From: Saccharina japonica
Taxonomy: Eukaryota; Sar; Phaeophyceae; Laminariales; Laminariaceae
DNA: 64,000 bases
Direction: 5' to 3'
Assembly: GCA_008828725.1 (NCBI GenBank)
Contig: MEHQ01000481.1
Coordinates: forward strand, 581,458-645,457
The position numbers were made by a program, and so were the translations under genes. Below are positions 39,140-42,700 of the stretch, one piece after another. A model generated the notes under the pieces. It saw only the letters and a program-made list of their open reading frames with translations. It had not been told where the DNA came from and made no database searches. The stretch's first letter is position 1; each line of letters opens with the position of its first letter.

Positions 39140-39267
39140 CAGGAGCTTCATTCTGTAAGAGAGGCGTTCACAAGAGCTTTACAAATTCCCAGAGATAAAT
39201 CAATATTCCGTTTGACCCCACCTTCTCCCTTGTAGTCGAAAAGAGCTATGCACGTCTTATCAGTCAT
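259..39267 (-). CDS. Giant 43-exon gene: double-SH3 protein with conserved DUF3638-type giant-protein blocks (3' end outside window)
   Basis: Exons listed below were joined by GT-AG or GC-AG borders, and all 42 internal junctions keep phase. The total is 6879 coding nt, 2293 codons, with no stop. Residues 1-58 and about 162-212 are SH3 domains (ALFDY, GDWW, FPSNYV motifs). They are separated by a Gly/Ala repeat linker and followed by an Ala/Pro-rich region to about residue 406. The rest consists of conserved-looking blocks such as GRFVPDTE, LVGRRHDVQLWD, YLTVPYLRIPL and RHHLYPVHVSG. From memory, these resemble very large eukaryotic proteins auto-annotated as DUF3638/DUF3645 or ubiquitinyl hydrolase. 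The diagnostic ATPase-like DUF3638 block was not seen here and would have to lie left of position 1. Function is unknown; SH3 domains imply binding of proline-rich partners. Gene structure is secure, family assignment moderate. The start ATG at 39265-39267 directly precedes the first SH3 strand. Confidence 0.85.
631..1105 (+). repeat. Dispersed C-tailed repeat, copy 1
   Basis: About 400 bp nearly identical, in inverted orientation, to 28583-28980. It ends in GAGTACA plus a C run. A shorter divergent repeat of its 3' end plus a second, longer C run follows (1040-1105). No coding capacity recognised. The 3' homopolymer suggests a non-autonomous retroposon. Confidence 0.6.
1106..1106. other. Single-N assembly gap
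   Basis: An n interrupts the sequence directly after a C homopolymer of about 17, a classic assembly break. Confidence 0.9.
1461..1646 (-). CDS. Giant gene exon 42
   Basis: 62 codons, GIAFSGEVILNRCDPWWLRC, RHHLYPVHVSGCLVST, to VARQYDQ. The acceptor could lie upstream because the frame stays open for more than 20 codons. acgcag|GGC gives phase 0. Confidence 0.82.
2231..2323 (-). CDS. Giant gene exon 41
   Basis: 31 codons, GLPSSLLLENAEKDRFLLLP to GRPESK. Donor AAG|GTGAGG. Confidence 0.84.
2596..2816. repeat. 43-bp minisatellite, 5 units
   Basis: GATAATGTGG-type cores start at 2601, 2642, 2685, 2728 and 2771, giving a 41-43 bp period, each followed by CCACTTCTGAGAACAGTTTAG-like sequence. Intronic (intron 40). 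Confidence 0.8.
2949..3026 (-). CDS. Giant gene exon 40
   Basis: 26 codons, VRLHSLEHAGMFISGPVGPE then MTRLVQ. Phase 0. Confidence 0.87.
3255..3449. repeat. About 103-bp tandem duplication touching the exon 39 donor
   Basis: Two degenerate copies (about 3258-3347 and 3361-3449) share CACCCAAA, GCAACACCGATC and GACTACGTGTAAG-like blocks. Both end in GTGACYCRCC at the splice donor side. Confidence 0.65.
3450..3621 (-). CDS. Giant gene exon 39
   Basis: Reads PMKTLARALLRLDGLSHVLA, then MHFIELPRLRLRFEAKADG. Donor AAG|GTGGGT. The donor-side sequence is tandemly duplicated downstream. Confidence 0.87.
4320..4768 (-). CDS. Giant gene exon 38
   Basis: About 150 codons. SGHGHSEAFGVISRVVFPDV, an Ala/Gly/Ser-rich low-complexity middle, then ESTLLNLLFVPDG. 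Acceptor gatag|TCC is the only upstream AG that gives phase 0. Phase 2 out. Confidence 0.75.
5220..5441 (-). CDS. Giant gene exon 37 with acidic insert
   Basis: 74 codons. DDGLVGVPSKLNRYRRAGKK, a charged Glu/Asp/Lys/Ser insert of about 40 residues, then GLTLIKMRLFKDIKNDE. Phase 0. Confidence 0.82.
5807..5905 (-). CDS. Giant gene exon 36
   Basis: 33 codons, VKGAGESVRIPSRLLLGIVP to FNFWQYQ. Donor CAG|GTGAAC. Confidence 0.84.
6236..6334 (-). CDS. Giant gene exon 35
   Basis: 33 codons, VTQLNEPDAHLSAGDPLSEP to VVIRAPE. Confidence 0.83.
6476..6960. other. AT-rich intron segment with a 136-codon open frame
   Basis: Composition shifts to AT-rich relative to flanks, preceded by CATCACATCT-type simple repeats (6381-6460). 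A plus-strand frame 6476-6886 is open but has no motif I recognise. Possibly inserted DNA; coding status doubtful. Confidence 0.3.
7116..7312 (-). CDS. Giant gene exon 34
   Basis: Reads AEPPEGEEEVKFITRDVKYL, VHVYDVVEYGRRFYRTLTYS, to RPPSG. Phase 1 in, 0 out. Donor GTGAGTG. Confidence 0.86.
7528..7604. repeat. AGCTGTGAGATCGAG-type dispersed repeat, copy 1
   Basis: CTCAGCCGTGAGATCGG, GTCGAAAGTCAT, TTTGCAAGCTG and TTCGATCGC occur in the same order and spacing as at 8866-8937 and 21952-22041. Confidence 0.55.
8143..8474. mobile_element. hAT-like MITE (GATC-rich), copy 1
   Basis: Terminal inverted repeats start CACACCTCGGAC and end GATCTGTCCGAGGTGTG. Flanks AAACTATC and AAACTGTC look like an 8-bp target duplication. 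The interior is full of GATCTGTA/TACAGATC palindromes. No transposase. Confidence 0.75.
8493..8657. repeat. GGCA tetranucleotide microsatellite
   Basis: About 41 units with only two or three interruptions (GGCC, AGCA), beginning 19 bp from the MITE end and stopping about 15 bp from the exon 33 splice donor. It explains the long Ala/Gly/Arg or Cys/Leu/Pro open frames there. Confidence 0.95.
8672..8784 (-). CDS. Giant gene exon 33
   Basis: Reads HFPDIRLFMPQGAYTPAHTF to VKEPAPH. Donor G|GTAAGTGG, phase 1 out. A long GGCA microsatellite begins about 15 bp downstream. Confidence 0.84.
8866..8937. repeat. AGCTGTGAGATCGAG-type dispersed repeat, copy 2
   Basis: ATCAGCTGTGAGATCGAGG, GTCGAAACTCATATTTGC, AAGCTGTGTGTG and CGATCGC. 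About 75% similar to copy 1. Confidence 0.55.
9791..9982 (-). CDS. Giant gene exon 32
   Basis: Reads TVGCAEVLNTTRRTWLRLVG, RRHDVQLWDMDTRIPT, to DVLERIRS. The strongest-looking conserved block. Phase 2 both ends. Confidence 0.87.
10377..10495 (-). CDS. Giant gene exon 31
   Basis: Reads VNTQLGEFTLRRHTMETLST to DFQAVFGVAEDSS. Phase 2 out. Confidence 0.85.
11323..11440 (-). CDS. Giant gene exon 30
   Basis: 39 full codons, FVPDTEVVQHQLAQQELEGM to TQAVDTE. Donor GAG|GTGCGA. Confidence 0.84.
11458..11730. mobile_element. hAT-like MITE, degraded copy
   Basis: Shares ACAGATAGATCATCTACAG, CAGGGCAGATGA and ATTATCTGTCCGAGGG with the other copies in inverted orientation. Ends are unclear. Confidence 0.55.
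12260..12433 (-). CDS. Giant gene exon 29
   Basis: Reads VKILRWLEANPLLADKVFEG to RINCRG. The codon split with exon 30 gives NCRGRFVPDTE. Phase 2 out. Confidence 0.85.
12946..13106 (-). CDS. Giant gene exon 28 (GC donor)
   Basis: Reads VWLMVHHRFDLEASDGEEGI, a Gly-rich insert, then MPPTEVFEIITQH. Only the GC donor (CG|GCAAGT) gives phase 2, which exon 29 needs. Confidence 0.78.
13671..13785 (-). CDS. Giant gene exon 27
   Basis: Reads EGDTKVACVLHAHLLLLFKN to VASVALSAQ. Donor CAG|GTCAGT, phase 0 out. Confidence 0.83.
14181..14288 (-). CDS. Giant gene exon 26
   Basis: Reads DPGVMDELARAQGRWRRKLN to LKRSA. Phase 2 in and out. Confidence 0.82.
14683..14971. mobile_element. hAT-like MITE, copy
   Basis: Ends CACACATCGGACAG and CTGTCCGGCGTGTC. 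Flanks CAACATTC and CAATATTC match at 7 of 8 positions, an 8-bp target duplication. Intronic. Confidence 0.75.
15217..15404 (-). CDS. Giant gene exon 25
   Basis: Reads VLVSSLDCMLETALELDTGR, YSPSQSPLILYVIRLL, ending RREDR. Phase 2 out. The intron upstream contains degenerate copies of this exon's first 30-40 bp. Confidence 0.85.
15405..15910. repeat. Tandem duplications upstream of exon 25
   Basis: The sequence of the exon 25 start plus acceptor (GCATGCAGTCCAA, AAAACCTG) recurs at about 15451-15476 and 15716-15755. The block at 15602-15711 recurs at 15795-15903. Degenerate AGCACCAGCAAGC units fill 15430-15600. Confidence 0.65.
16322..16426 (-). CDS. Giant gene exon 24
   Basis: 35 codons, ASPTKRMPTHVPAETRDHLT, TPCGLLFNELLKSPK. 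Phase 0. Confidence 0.83.
16785..17040. repeat. About 185-bp degenerate tandem duplication in an intron
   Basis: CAAGAGTTTGCAAACACGA, CACTGGTCTTATT and GTTGCTGAACCCG (16789-16852) recur as CAAGAGTACACAAA, CGCTGGTCTCATT and GTTGATGAACCCA (16974-17039). Confidence 0.5.
17085..17150 (-). CDS. Giant gene exon 23
   Basis: 22 codons, ALRSEDLQEVLDATLFEPAQ then WQ. Donor CAG|GTAATC. Confidence 0.83.
17390..17490 (-). repeat. Dispersed C-tailed repeat, 3'-end remnant
   Basis: Contains GTATGACCATAGACCCTCGC and the inverted equivalents of the copy 1 3' end; only about 100 bp is retained. Confidence 0.5.
18010..18146. repeat. 79-bp tandem duplication
   Basis: CCCTGCGATATCCACGACCA occurs at about 18010 and 18089, each followed by GGCARCAA and CACAKGTGAA. 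Confidence 0.7.
18238..18440. repeat. About 101-bp tandem duplication spanning the exon 22 donor
   Basis: The intron unit 18238-18340 (AAACATGGTAAAAACGCTAA, TCGAACAGAACTTCAT) mirrors 18341-18440 (AACTATGGCAAAAACGTTAA, TCCGAAAAGAACTTCAT), which includes the end of exon 22. Confidence 0.55.
18385..18510 (-). CDS. Giant gene exon 22
   Basis: 42 codons, SLPDFGDRLRARDCELMLQY, LTVPYLRIPLIMKFF. Donor ATGCAG|GTACCC. The exon end is partly duplicated just downstream in the intron. Confidence 0.85.
19068..19179 (-). CDS. Giant gene exon 21
   Basis: Reads FLMGMNMSKTRAPPSGANPS to EDDVLHIQ. Phase 2 in, phase 0 out. Confidence 0.8.
19979..20209. mobile_element. hAT-like MITE, copy
   Basis: CACACATCAGAT to ATCTGTGCGGCTTGTG, with the same internal order as the 8.1-kb copy (GGATCTGTACTGTACAGATC, CACAACGGCGGGTTAGGGTC). 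Somewhat shorter. Confidence 0.7.
20454..20542 (-). CDS. Giant gene exon 20
   Basis: Reads GFGGHTLECQAFMNNDSDDA to ATFR. Ends phase 2 (AAG|GTGAGA), matching exon 21. Confidence 0.8.
20586..20760. repeat. Array of AGCTGTGAGATCGAG-type units
   Basis: Four units of about 45 bp, each with AGCTGTGAGATC/GTGTGAGATCGAG followed by an AT-rich run, lie directly left of the retroelement fossil. Confidence 0.6.
20762..21897 (+). mobile_element. Tyrosine-recombinase retroelement fossil (Ngaro/PAT/DIRS-like), broken
   Basis: The plus frame 20776-21264 has the C-terminal catalytic part of a tyrosine recombinase (YTMHSFRVRGAASHHMDG, GRKSASVARRYVG). Repeats occur in split order: an AAATTTGGGGACGCATG block at about 20774 and 21507, and a GAGGCCTCATTAATCCCAAA block at about 21430 and 21834. 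This is the A1-B1-A2-B2 layout known for Ngaro/PAT. Gag and reverse-transcriptase parts are absent, so this is a remnant. The copies of the end repeats are still very similar, suggesting moderate age. Confidence 0.65.
21952..22041. repeat. AGCTGTGAGATCGAG-type dispersed repeat, copy 3
   Basis: GGAGATCGAGGAGTTCCTC, GAAACTCATA, a TATACATA insertion, ATTTGCAAGAGCTATCGTGTG and GCGATCGCG, just right of the retroelement fossil. Confidence 0.5.
22893..22967 (-). CDS. Giant gene exon 19 (GC donor)
   Basis: 25 codons, VKAWTPADARLHWSWKSMEE to GYVVK. Donor is AAG|GCAAGT. Phase 0 both sides. A further small exon in the 2.4-kb intron that follows cannot be excluded. Confidence 0.7.
23839..23997 (-). CDS. 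Giant gene exon 18
   Basis: 53 codons. MCLQMGFARNEPWLYLSGDN, then ELGYLRDIVYILKAFMAPTS. A conserved-looking helical block. Donor GTACGC. Confidence 0.85.
24425..24545. repeat. Degenerate tandem CCTTAAA/GGCTTAAA units
   Basis: Four or five units of about 27 bp with the core CCTTAAAA...TGCATCG/GTATAGG. Intronic. Confidence 0.5.
24626..24759 (-). CDS. Giant gene exon 17
   Basis: Reads FQAVRCQVLEYFFRQREVLR to KAEFGLIDQ. Ends phase 0 at CAG|GTGAGC. Confidence 0.84.
25268..25342 (-). CDS. Giant gene exon 16
   Basis: Reads PVFPFGFEMGFFAVESETSK to LNDP. Phase 1 in and out. Acceptor gtgcag, donor GTGAGAG. Confidence 0.82.
25417..25707. mobile_element. hAT-like MITE, inverted copy
   Basis: CACACCTAGGACA to GTCTGAGGTGTG. 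Flanks AAATCGTC and AAGTCGTT match at 6 of 8. Contains a CTAT microsatellite (about 25438-25467). Confidence 0.72.
26509..26686 (-). CDS. Giant gene exon 15
   Basis: Reads DLISRHFAAASLSLKVTRSF to QYSGKAQ. A stop just upstream in frame places the acceptor at catgcag|GAC. Ends in phase 1. Confidence 0.83.
27034..27147 (-). CDS. Giant gene exon 14
   Basis: 38 codons, VIPVPLPNASPRTAIECFWQ to QSHILRLLL (last Leu at border). cag|GTGATA acceptor, GTGAGTCC donor. Confidence 0.85.
27528..27719 (-). CDS. Giant gene exon 13
   Basis: 64 codons. PPPILRPVELTLVPDSVSTF and LLSNQRRLMKNTFFLRASLI. Among the most conserved-looking blocks. Donor GTAAGT, phase 0. Confidence 0.85.
28367..28561 (-). CDS. Giant gene exon 12
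   Basis: 65 codons, AIKQTVDSVQGSVEALTVAG to RRDASVEHMAG. Its acceptor sits beside a dispersed-repeat C-tail that supplies the pyrimidine tract (see findings). Confidence 0.82.
28583..28980 (-). repeat. Dispersed C-tailed repeat, copy 2 (inverted relative to copy 1)
   Basis: About 95% identical to 631-1028 on the opposite strand. It lies in the sense direction of the giant gene, and its terminal C run (about 12) lies about 20 bp from the exon 12 acceptor. Confidence 0.75.
29550..29665. repeat. ACAGATGGGATTGCA tandem repeat
   Basis: Four copies of TAATACAGATGGGATTRCA with unequal spacing. Intronic. Confidence 0.65.
29891..30073 (-). CDS. Giant gene exon 11
   Basis: 61 codons, AKRTAVHLRWTMLRMAQGDI to MGPETNEAEIK, probably helical. 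Donor AAG|GTGAGC. Confidence 0.82.
30637..30747 (-). CDS. Giant gene exon 10 (GC donor)
   Basis: 37 codons, FRTPPRGGNPSKARMLWEAA to LLGLTPPQ. The open frame runs on, but a GC donor (CAG|GCAAGG) gives exact phase 0 into exon 11 and a sensible join LTPPQ-AKRTAV. Confidence 0.7.
31184..31439. mobile_element. hAT-like MITE, inverted copy
   Basis: Starts CACACATCCACC, carries CTACAGATAGACC, GCCGTTATGATCCG and the other internal blocks in inverted order. The right end is approximate. Confidence 0.6.
31519..31716 (-). CDS. Giant gene exon 9
   Basis: 66 codons, phase 0. Motifs LLLADVPGHRVRDSSFWTLA and LYERLLPYLNSRPLL. Donor GTCAGT. Confidence 0.82.
32538..32750 (-). CDS. Giant gene exon 8: CGW...GHTVIF block
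   Basis: 71 codons. FLNAWVQKVR, then APCGWIRPDGTGHTVIFVVM and NPCGEGSEYHAQ. A Cys followed by a Gly-His strand and a later 'GEG.EYH' motif recalls the papain-like-looking block I associate with giant ubiquitinyl-hydrolase-annotated proteins. Catalysis is not demonstrated. Confidence 0.8.
33114..33221 (-). CDS. Giant gene exon 7
   Basis: 36 codons, VTQSPIQRQLHRALDECGET to NNAFLM. Acceptor cag|GTGACG, donor ATG|GTAAGT, phase 0 throughout. Confidence 0.8.
33744..33894 (-). CDS. Giant gene exon 6
   Basis: Reads TAPKRTWQTWAFADIMADAY and continues to AFGELCK. The start phase (2) matches exon 5, which links the SH3 part to the conserved part. The 3' border is tentative: a GC donor (AAG|GCGAGT) restores phase 0 for exon 7. 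Confidence 0.6.
34298..34314. repeat. C homopolymer tract
   Basis: A run of about 14 C in the short intron after exon 5. Confidence 0.8.
34376..34984 (-). CDS. Giant gene exon 5: end of SH3-2 and Ala/Pro-rich disordered region
   Basis: Opens LFPSNYVQ (completing SH3-2), then about 195 residues dominated by Ala, Val, Pro and Ser with no predicted fold. The in-frame TGA at 34372-34374 lies inside a strong donor (GG|GTGAGC). Phase 2 matches exon 6, so I read this as a splice site and not the end of the protein. Confidence 0.75.
35313..35410 (-). CDS. Giant gene exon 4: core of SH3 domain 2
   Basis: Reads DTDEIGFRAGG, then RVLDKNGDWWKGTIDGKTG, with the SH3 tryptophan pair. Ends in phase 2 at a GTGAGTAC donor. 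Confidence 0.88.
35834..36205 (-). CDS. Giant gene exon 3: end of SH3-1, Gly/Ala linker, start of SH3-2
   Basis: Starts TGWFPVNYVAIS, which closes SH3-1. A low-complexity linker rich in Thr, Pro, Ser and a Gly-Ala dipeptide run follows (about 35970-36032). It ends MAKALFDYVAQ, the first strand of a second SH3. 124 codons, phase 0 at both ends. Confidence 0.85.
36206..38774 (-). other. Intron 2 of the giant gene (2.6 kb)
   Basis: No convincing exon was found on either strand. It holds GGTACC/TACCAGGTA-type palindromes around 37890-38080 and otherwise nothing recognised. Confidence 0.6.
38775..38869 (-). CDS. Giant gene exon 2: body of SH3 domain 1
   Basis: Reads KEQLSFRQGDVINL and later EGWGLGDIGGK, matching the SH3 RT-loop/diverging turn and central strands. 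Acceptor cccacag, donor GTGAGC, ends in phase 0. Confidence 0.85.
39104..39138. repeat. CAG microsatellite in intron 1 of the giant gene
   Basis: About 11 uninterrupted CAG units, then TAGCAG. Confidence 0.9.
39222..39267 (-). CDS. Giant gene exon 1: start and first SH3 strand
   Basis: Begins with ATG and reads MTDKTCIALFDYKGE, the canonical SH3 opening (ALFDY). Ends in phase 1 at a GTGGGG donor. The split Gly codon is completed by exon 2. Confidence 0.85.
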
Positions 39268-39510
39268 CTCGAAGACAAGGCGGCGCGTGCTGCGTCCCGC
39301 CCTGACCCACTGGTTAGTCTTTAACTGATGCTGTCGTCCACTTTAGCTGTTAGCTGATGTGCTCGTCGTTCGTGGCACTGCTGAACGAAAACTTCGATTA
39401 GCAGCCCCTACCCATATGCGCCTCATAAACTGTGGAAACCCGTATTTTTTGTTCAAAATACAAAACCAGCGAGATGCACCAGCAACAGCGGGGTACACCA
39501 GCTCGGTACC
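39268..39510. promoter_or_regulatory. Putative bidirectional promoter
   Basis: Only 243 bp separate the divergent start codons of the giant gene (39267) and the coiled-coil gene (39511). No clear TATA box was seen. Position is the evidence. Confidence 0.5.
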
Positions 39511-39774
39511 ATGAGCAAGTCGCTCACAGGCGGCCTCGTGCCGCTGGGCAAGCGTGCAGAGTCAAACTCCGTAGGATCCAGCACTCTTAGTGGGGGGCTG
39601 ATTCCGCTTGCAGCCGGTCGAAGCACCAAAACAACGGCAACTTTGGGGCGAATCCATGATGGTTCATCTTCCCATGACGTTGGAGGCAACACAGGAGGCA
39701 CAGCCCAGGATGAAGAGGAAGATCAAATGGCAGAGCAGGAGGGGATAGGAATTGGCTCAGGCCGTGAGAAGAAG
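39511..39774 (+). CDS. Coiled-coil gene exon 1
   Basis: 88 codons from ATG. MSKSLTGGLVPLGKRAE and STLSGGLIPLAAG form an internal repeat. Acidic end. Donor AAG|GTGGGC, phase 0. Confidence 0.75.
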
Positions 39775-42700
39775 GTGGGCATTTCGCACCGTTGCGTGAA
39801 GCTCCGGTAGTGTTTCTAGCTCGCCAAGAAGCCCTCGCGTTCTTAATCTTCTTCACATCTTCACCGTTTTTATGTTTTAGATCTTGCACGTTGGCGATCC
39901 GAACGCGTAATCAAATCAAAAGATTATAGAGAAGCCCAAATATCATGCTGAGGTCATACATACGGCGCCTTCAAGCTCCACTGCTGCAGCGCACACCCAT
40001 ATGCGACCTCGCCACATGCCTATGTGGCCTGCGTCAAACTGCAGATGCAGACATGTAATGCTCCTGGTGCCTTTTTTCCCTGCAGCATAAAAGATCGTCT
40101 TCCAGCAAGGCGGATGCTAACAGAGCGTCTAGGCGAGGACGCGCAAAGGCCGCCACTCCGACCAGCAGAGGCGGCAGCGCGGCAGCCTTGGCAAACGCTA
40201 CCGATAGCTCGAAGAAGTTGGCTACTGAGCCCGAGGAAGATGACAGCTATCTGTTCATGGGGGCAACGGCGGTGAGTCTCTTCGTCCAGGTAGCCATCTC
40301 GCGTTTTGCCGCACGCAGCGGGACAGCTGTGAAGTGGTTATTTCGCAGCGTTTCGGGTTTGAGCTAAACAGCCTGCTATCATCCGCGTGCGGCCTGGCCT
40401 CAGCAGGAAAAAATTGCGAATCTGCTGCGTTGTTTCCGTTTTGGCAATTCTTCAGCAGCCGTGTAGAGCTCGACCCGTGTTCTCTTCGATGCGGACTGGC
40501 TGCAGTTGCTATGCCACATAACCTAAACACCAGTTATGGTACCGTTATACTGCGGTCGTTCACCGGATATATACAGTAGAAGCTCACTGACATGACCCTT
40601 TCCGCCATACCGCCGGTTTAATAAAAGCATCACTGGAATTCGTATGTAGCACTGCATCAAGCTTAATTTCAATTCGGGCACGGACTAACTACAGTACCCC
40701 CTCCCCATTGATCGATCCCCCAAGGGTACCAAAGGAAGGAAGAGCGGCGGCGGTGCGGCGGAAGCAGCTGCCCTTCTGCTTGACTCCGATGACTCCTTTG
40801 GTCTGCCCAAGATGAGCGGCGGGCGCAATAACAAGTCAACACCGAACAAAATCGAAACTGAGCCGCCTGCAGATAACACTGGCGGTGGCTATTCTAAGGA
40901 CGGAGGGGAAAAGGGCCGCAAACAAGAAACCGACACGTCGTTTTTTTCTTCGACCACAAAGCACACTCAGCCGACCTCCCAAGATGGTAGTACAGGCGAC
41001 ACGTATTCCAGCGGAACTGCTCGCGCGGCCACAGCAGGAGGTGATACGCCCCCCCAGGGTGGATCCCCGAGACTTGATATTGACGTCGACTTCGACAGCC
41101 CCGACGAAGCGGATGCGCTGCTCCGGCTGACAGATCCCACCGCCCTTGCTGCAAGCGCGTCAGCCGTACCACCGCGGAGAGCTGCAAACCCGCGGAAAGA
41201 TTACAACACGAGAGGCCGCGCAGACACTGCCCCATCCGCAGTATCCGAGAGGCGAGAGACGGGCCGGGAAAGGGTGTCGAGGCGGAGGTCGCCATCGCCG
41301 CCGTTTGGTCATCCAAAGGCCGTCCCGGAGTCCCCAGAGCGCAGTCCTCGCCGCTTGCTTCCAGGGCGGAGCTTCACTCAAGGCAAACCTACAGACGAAA
41401 GTAAAGGTGGGGTCCTGGAAAAGACGGGCGGGGTCAGCGGTTTAGATCTTGGGCGGCTAGAGCGCGCCGAAAGCGATGCGCATCCAGGCGAAAATGTTAG
41501 TACGGAAGTGCCGGATAAATTGGTCACGATTAAACCAGCGGCAAGATCGCGCCCGCAGGCCAGAGGTGTTGGATTAAGCCAGACTCCTTCGCGGGAGGAC
41601 GTTGACACGGAAGGTGTTAGAACGGCAGAGTTTTTGCGGGCTCACGGGCCGGGTACAAAAACGTCGGCTGACAGCAGCCGGCACAATCAAGACGGTTCGG
41701 GTAAACAGGGCGTAGGTGGTGACGCCGGGGGGTCTTCAATCGCCACCGGTGCCGGAGCATCTGCTGGCAATATCCCGCGACGAAGCGCCCTAGCGCGGGT
41801 GGACAAGCCGCGGTCTCTCGAGCCCAAGCCCCGCGCAGTAACGTTTGACGACGATCTAGGTGGTTTAGATGCCCTGGACATCCTTCCCAGCAGTGATGAT
41901 GACGAAGCACCGGGCGGCGAACCAGTCGATGCGCAGCCCCAATCCATGTCAAAGTCGTCTACCACGACCGACAGAGCTGCCCCGCTTACCGTGAAGCCGA
42001 CCATTCGCAGCGCGGTGGACGAGAGCGACCGATATCGGCCATCGGAATCACACGCGACAACGTCGTTGGGAACAACCAAACGCGGTTCCACGTCTATTAC
42101 GCAGGGACTCTCCCCGGCGGCCGGCCGGGTGATGGCCGAGGACTCTTCGAGCGAGGAAAGCGTTGTTTCACGTGCAGCTCCAAACGTTCTTCGAACAGGC
42201 TTGGGGCTAGAGCCTGGTCCAGAGTCGCTTACCGCAGTGGATATAGGGGTGGTGGCAAGCCTAGGGCTAGAGTCGCAAGCCGCCGACGGCGATGGAGATA
42301 TCACCGACGACGCCAAGCTGGATTTGGCTCTGGGGTTTACGCCGTCCGCGATGGACGGTGGCCGCAGACCGCGGCGCACACTACCTGCAGGGCGTAGAGG
42401 CCGATCCTCCATCGGTGTTTCGCCAGCGACAAACAGAGGGGGCGCAAACTATTCGGCTACCGTTGATTCGGCACTGACAAAATCTGTTGTACCGCTTGCC
42501 GCACCGACGCCAAACACGCCATCGCTTCGAGAAACCCCGCCGCGGTTTTCCGAGGCGGAGACCGGTGCAGAGATGGGAAAAGGAGAGGATGCCGGAGATG
42601 GCGAGGCATCTCATCCCAACCTCACACCGCCGCCCGCCTTCCCGAGAGTCGTTGGTAACCCTGCCCCCGATGTCCTTGACACGCCAGAGGGTGTGTTCGG

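Noticed and set aside
41687-42412. 241-codon minus-strand frame
   Set aside because: Antisense shadow of the large exon 3 of the coiled-coil gene, whose frame is far longer and spliced in phase.
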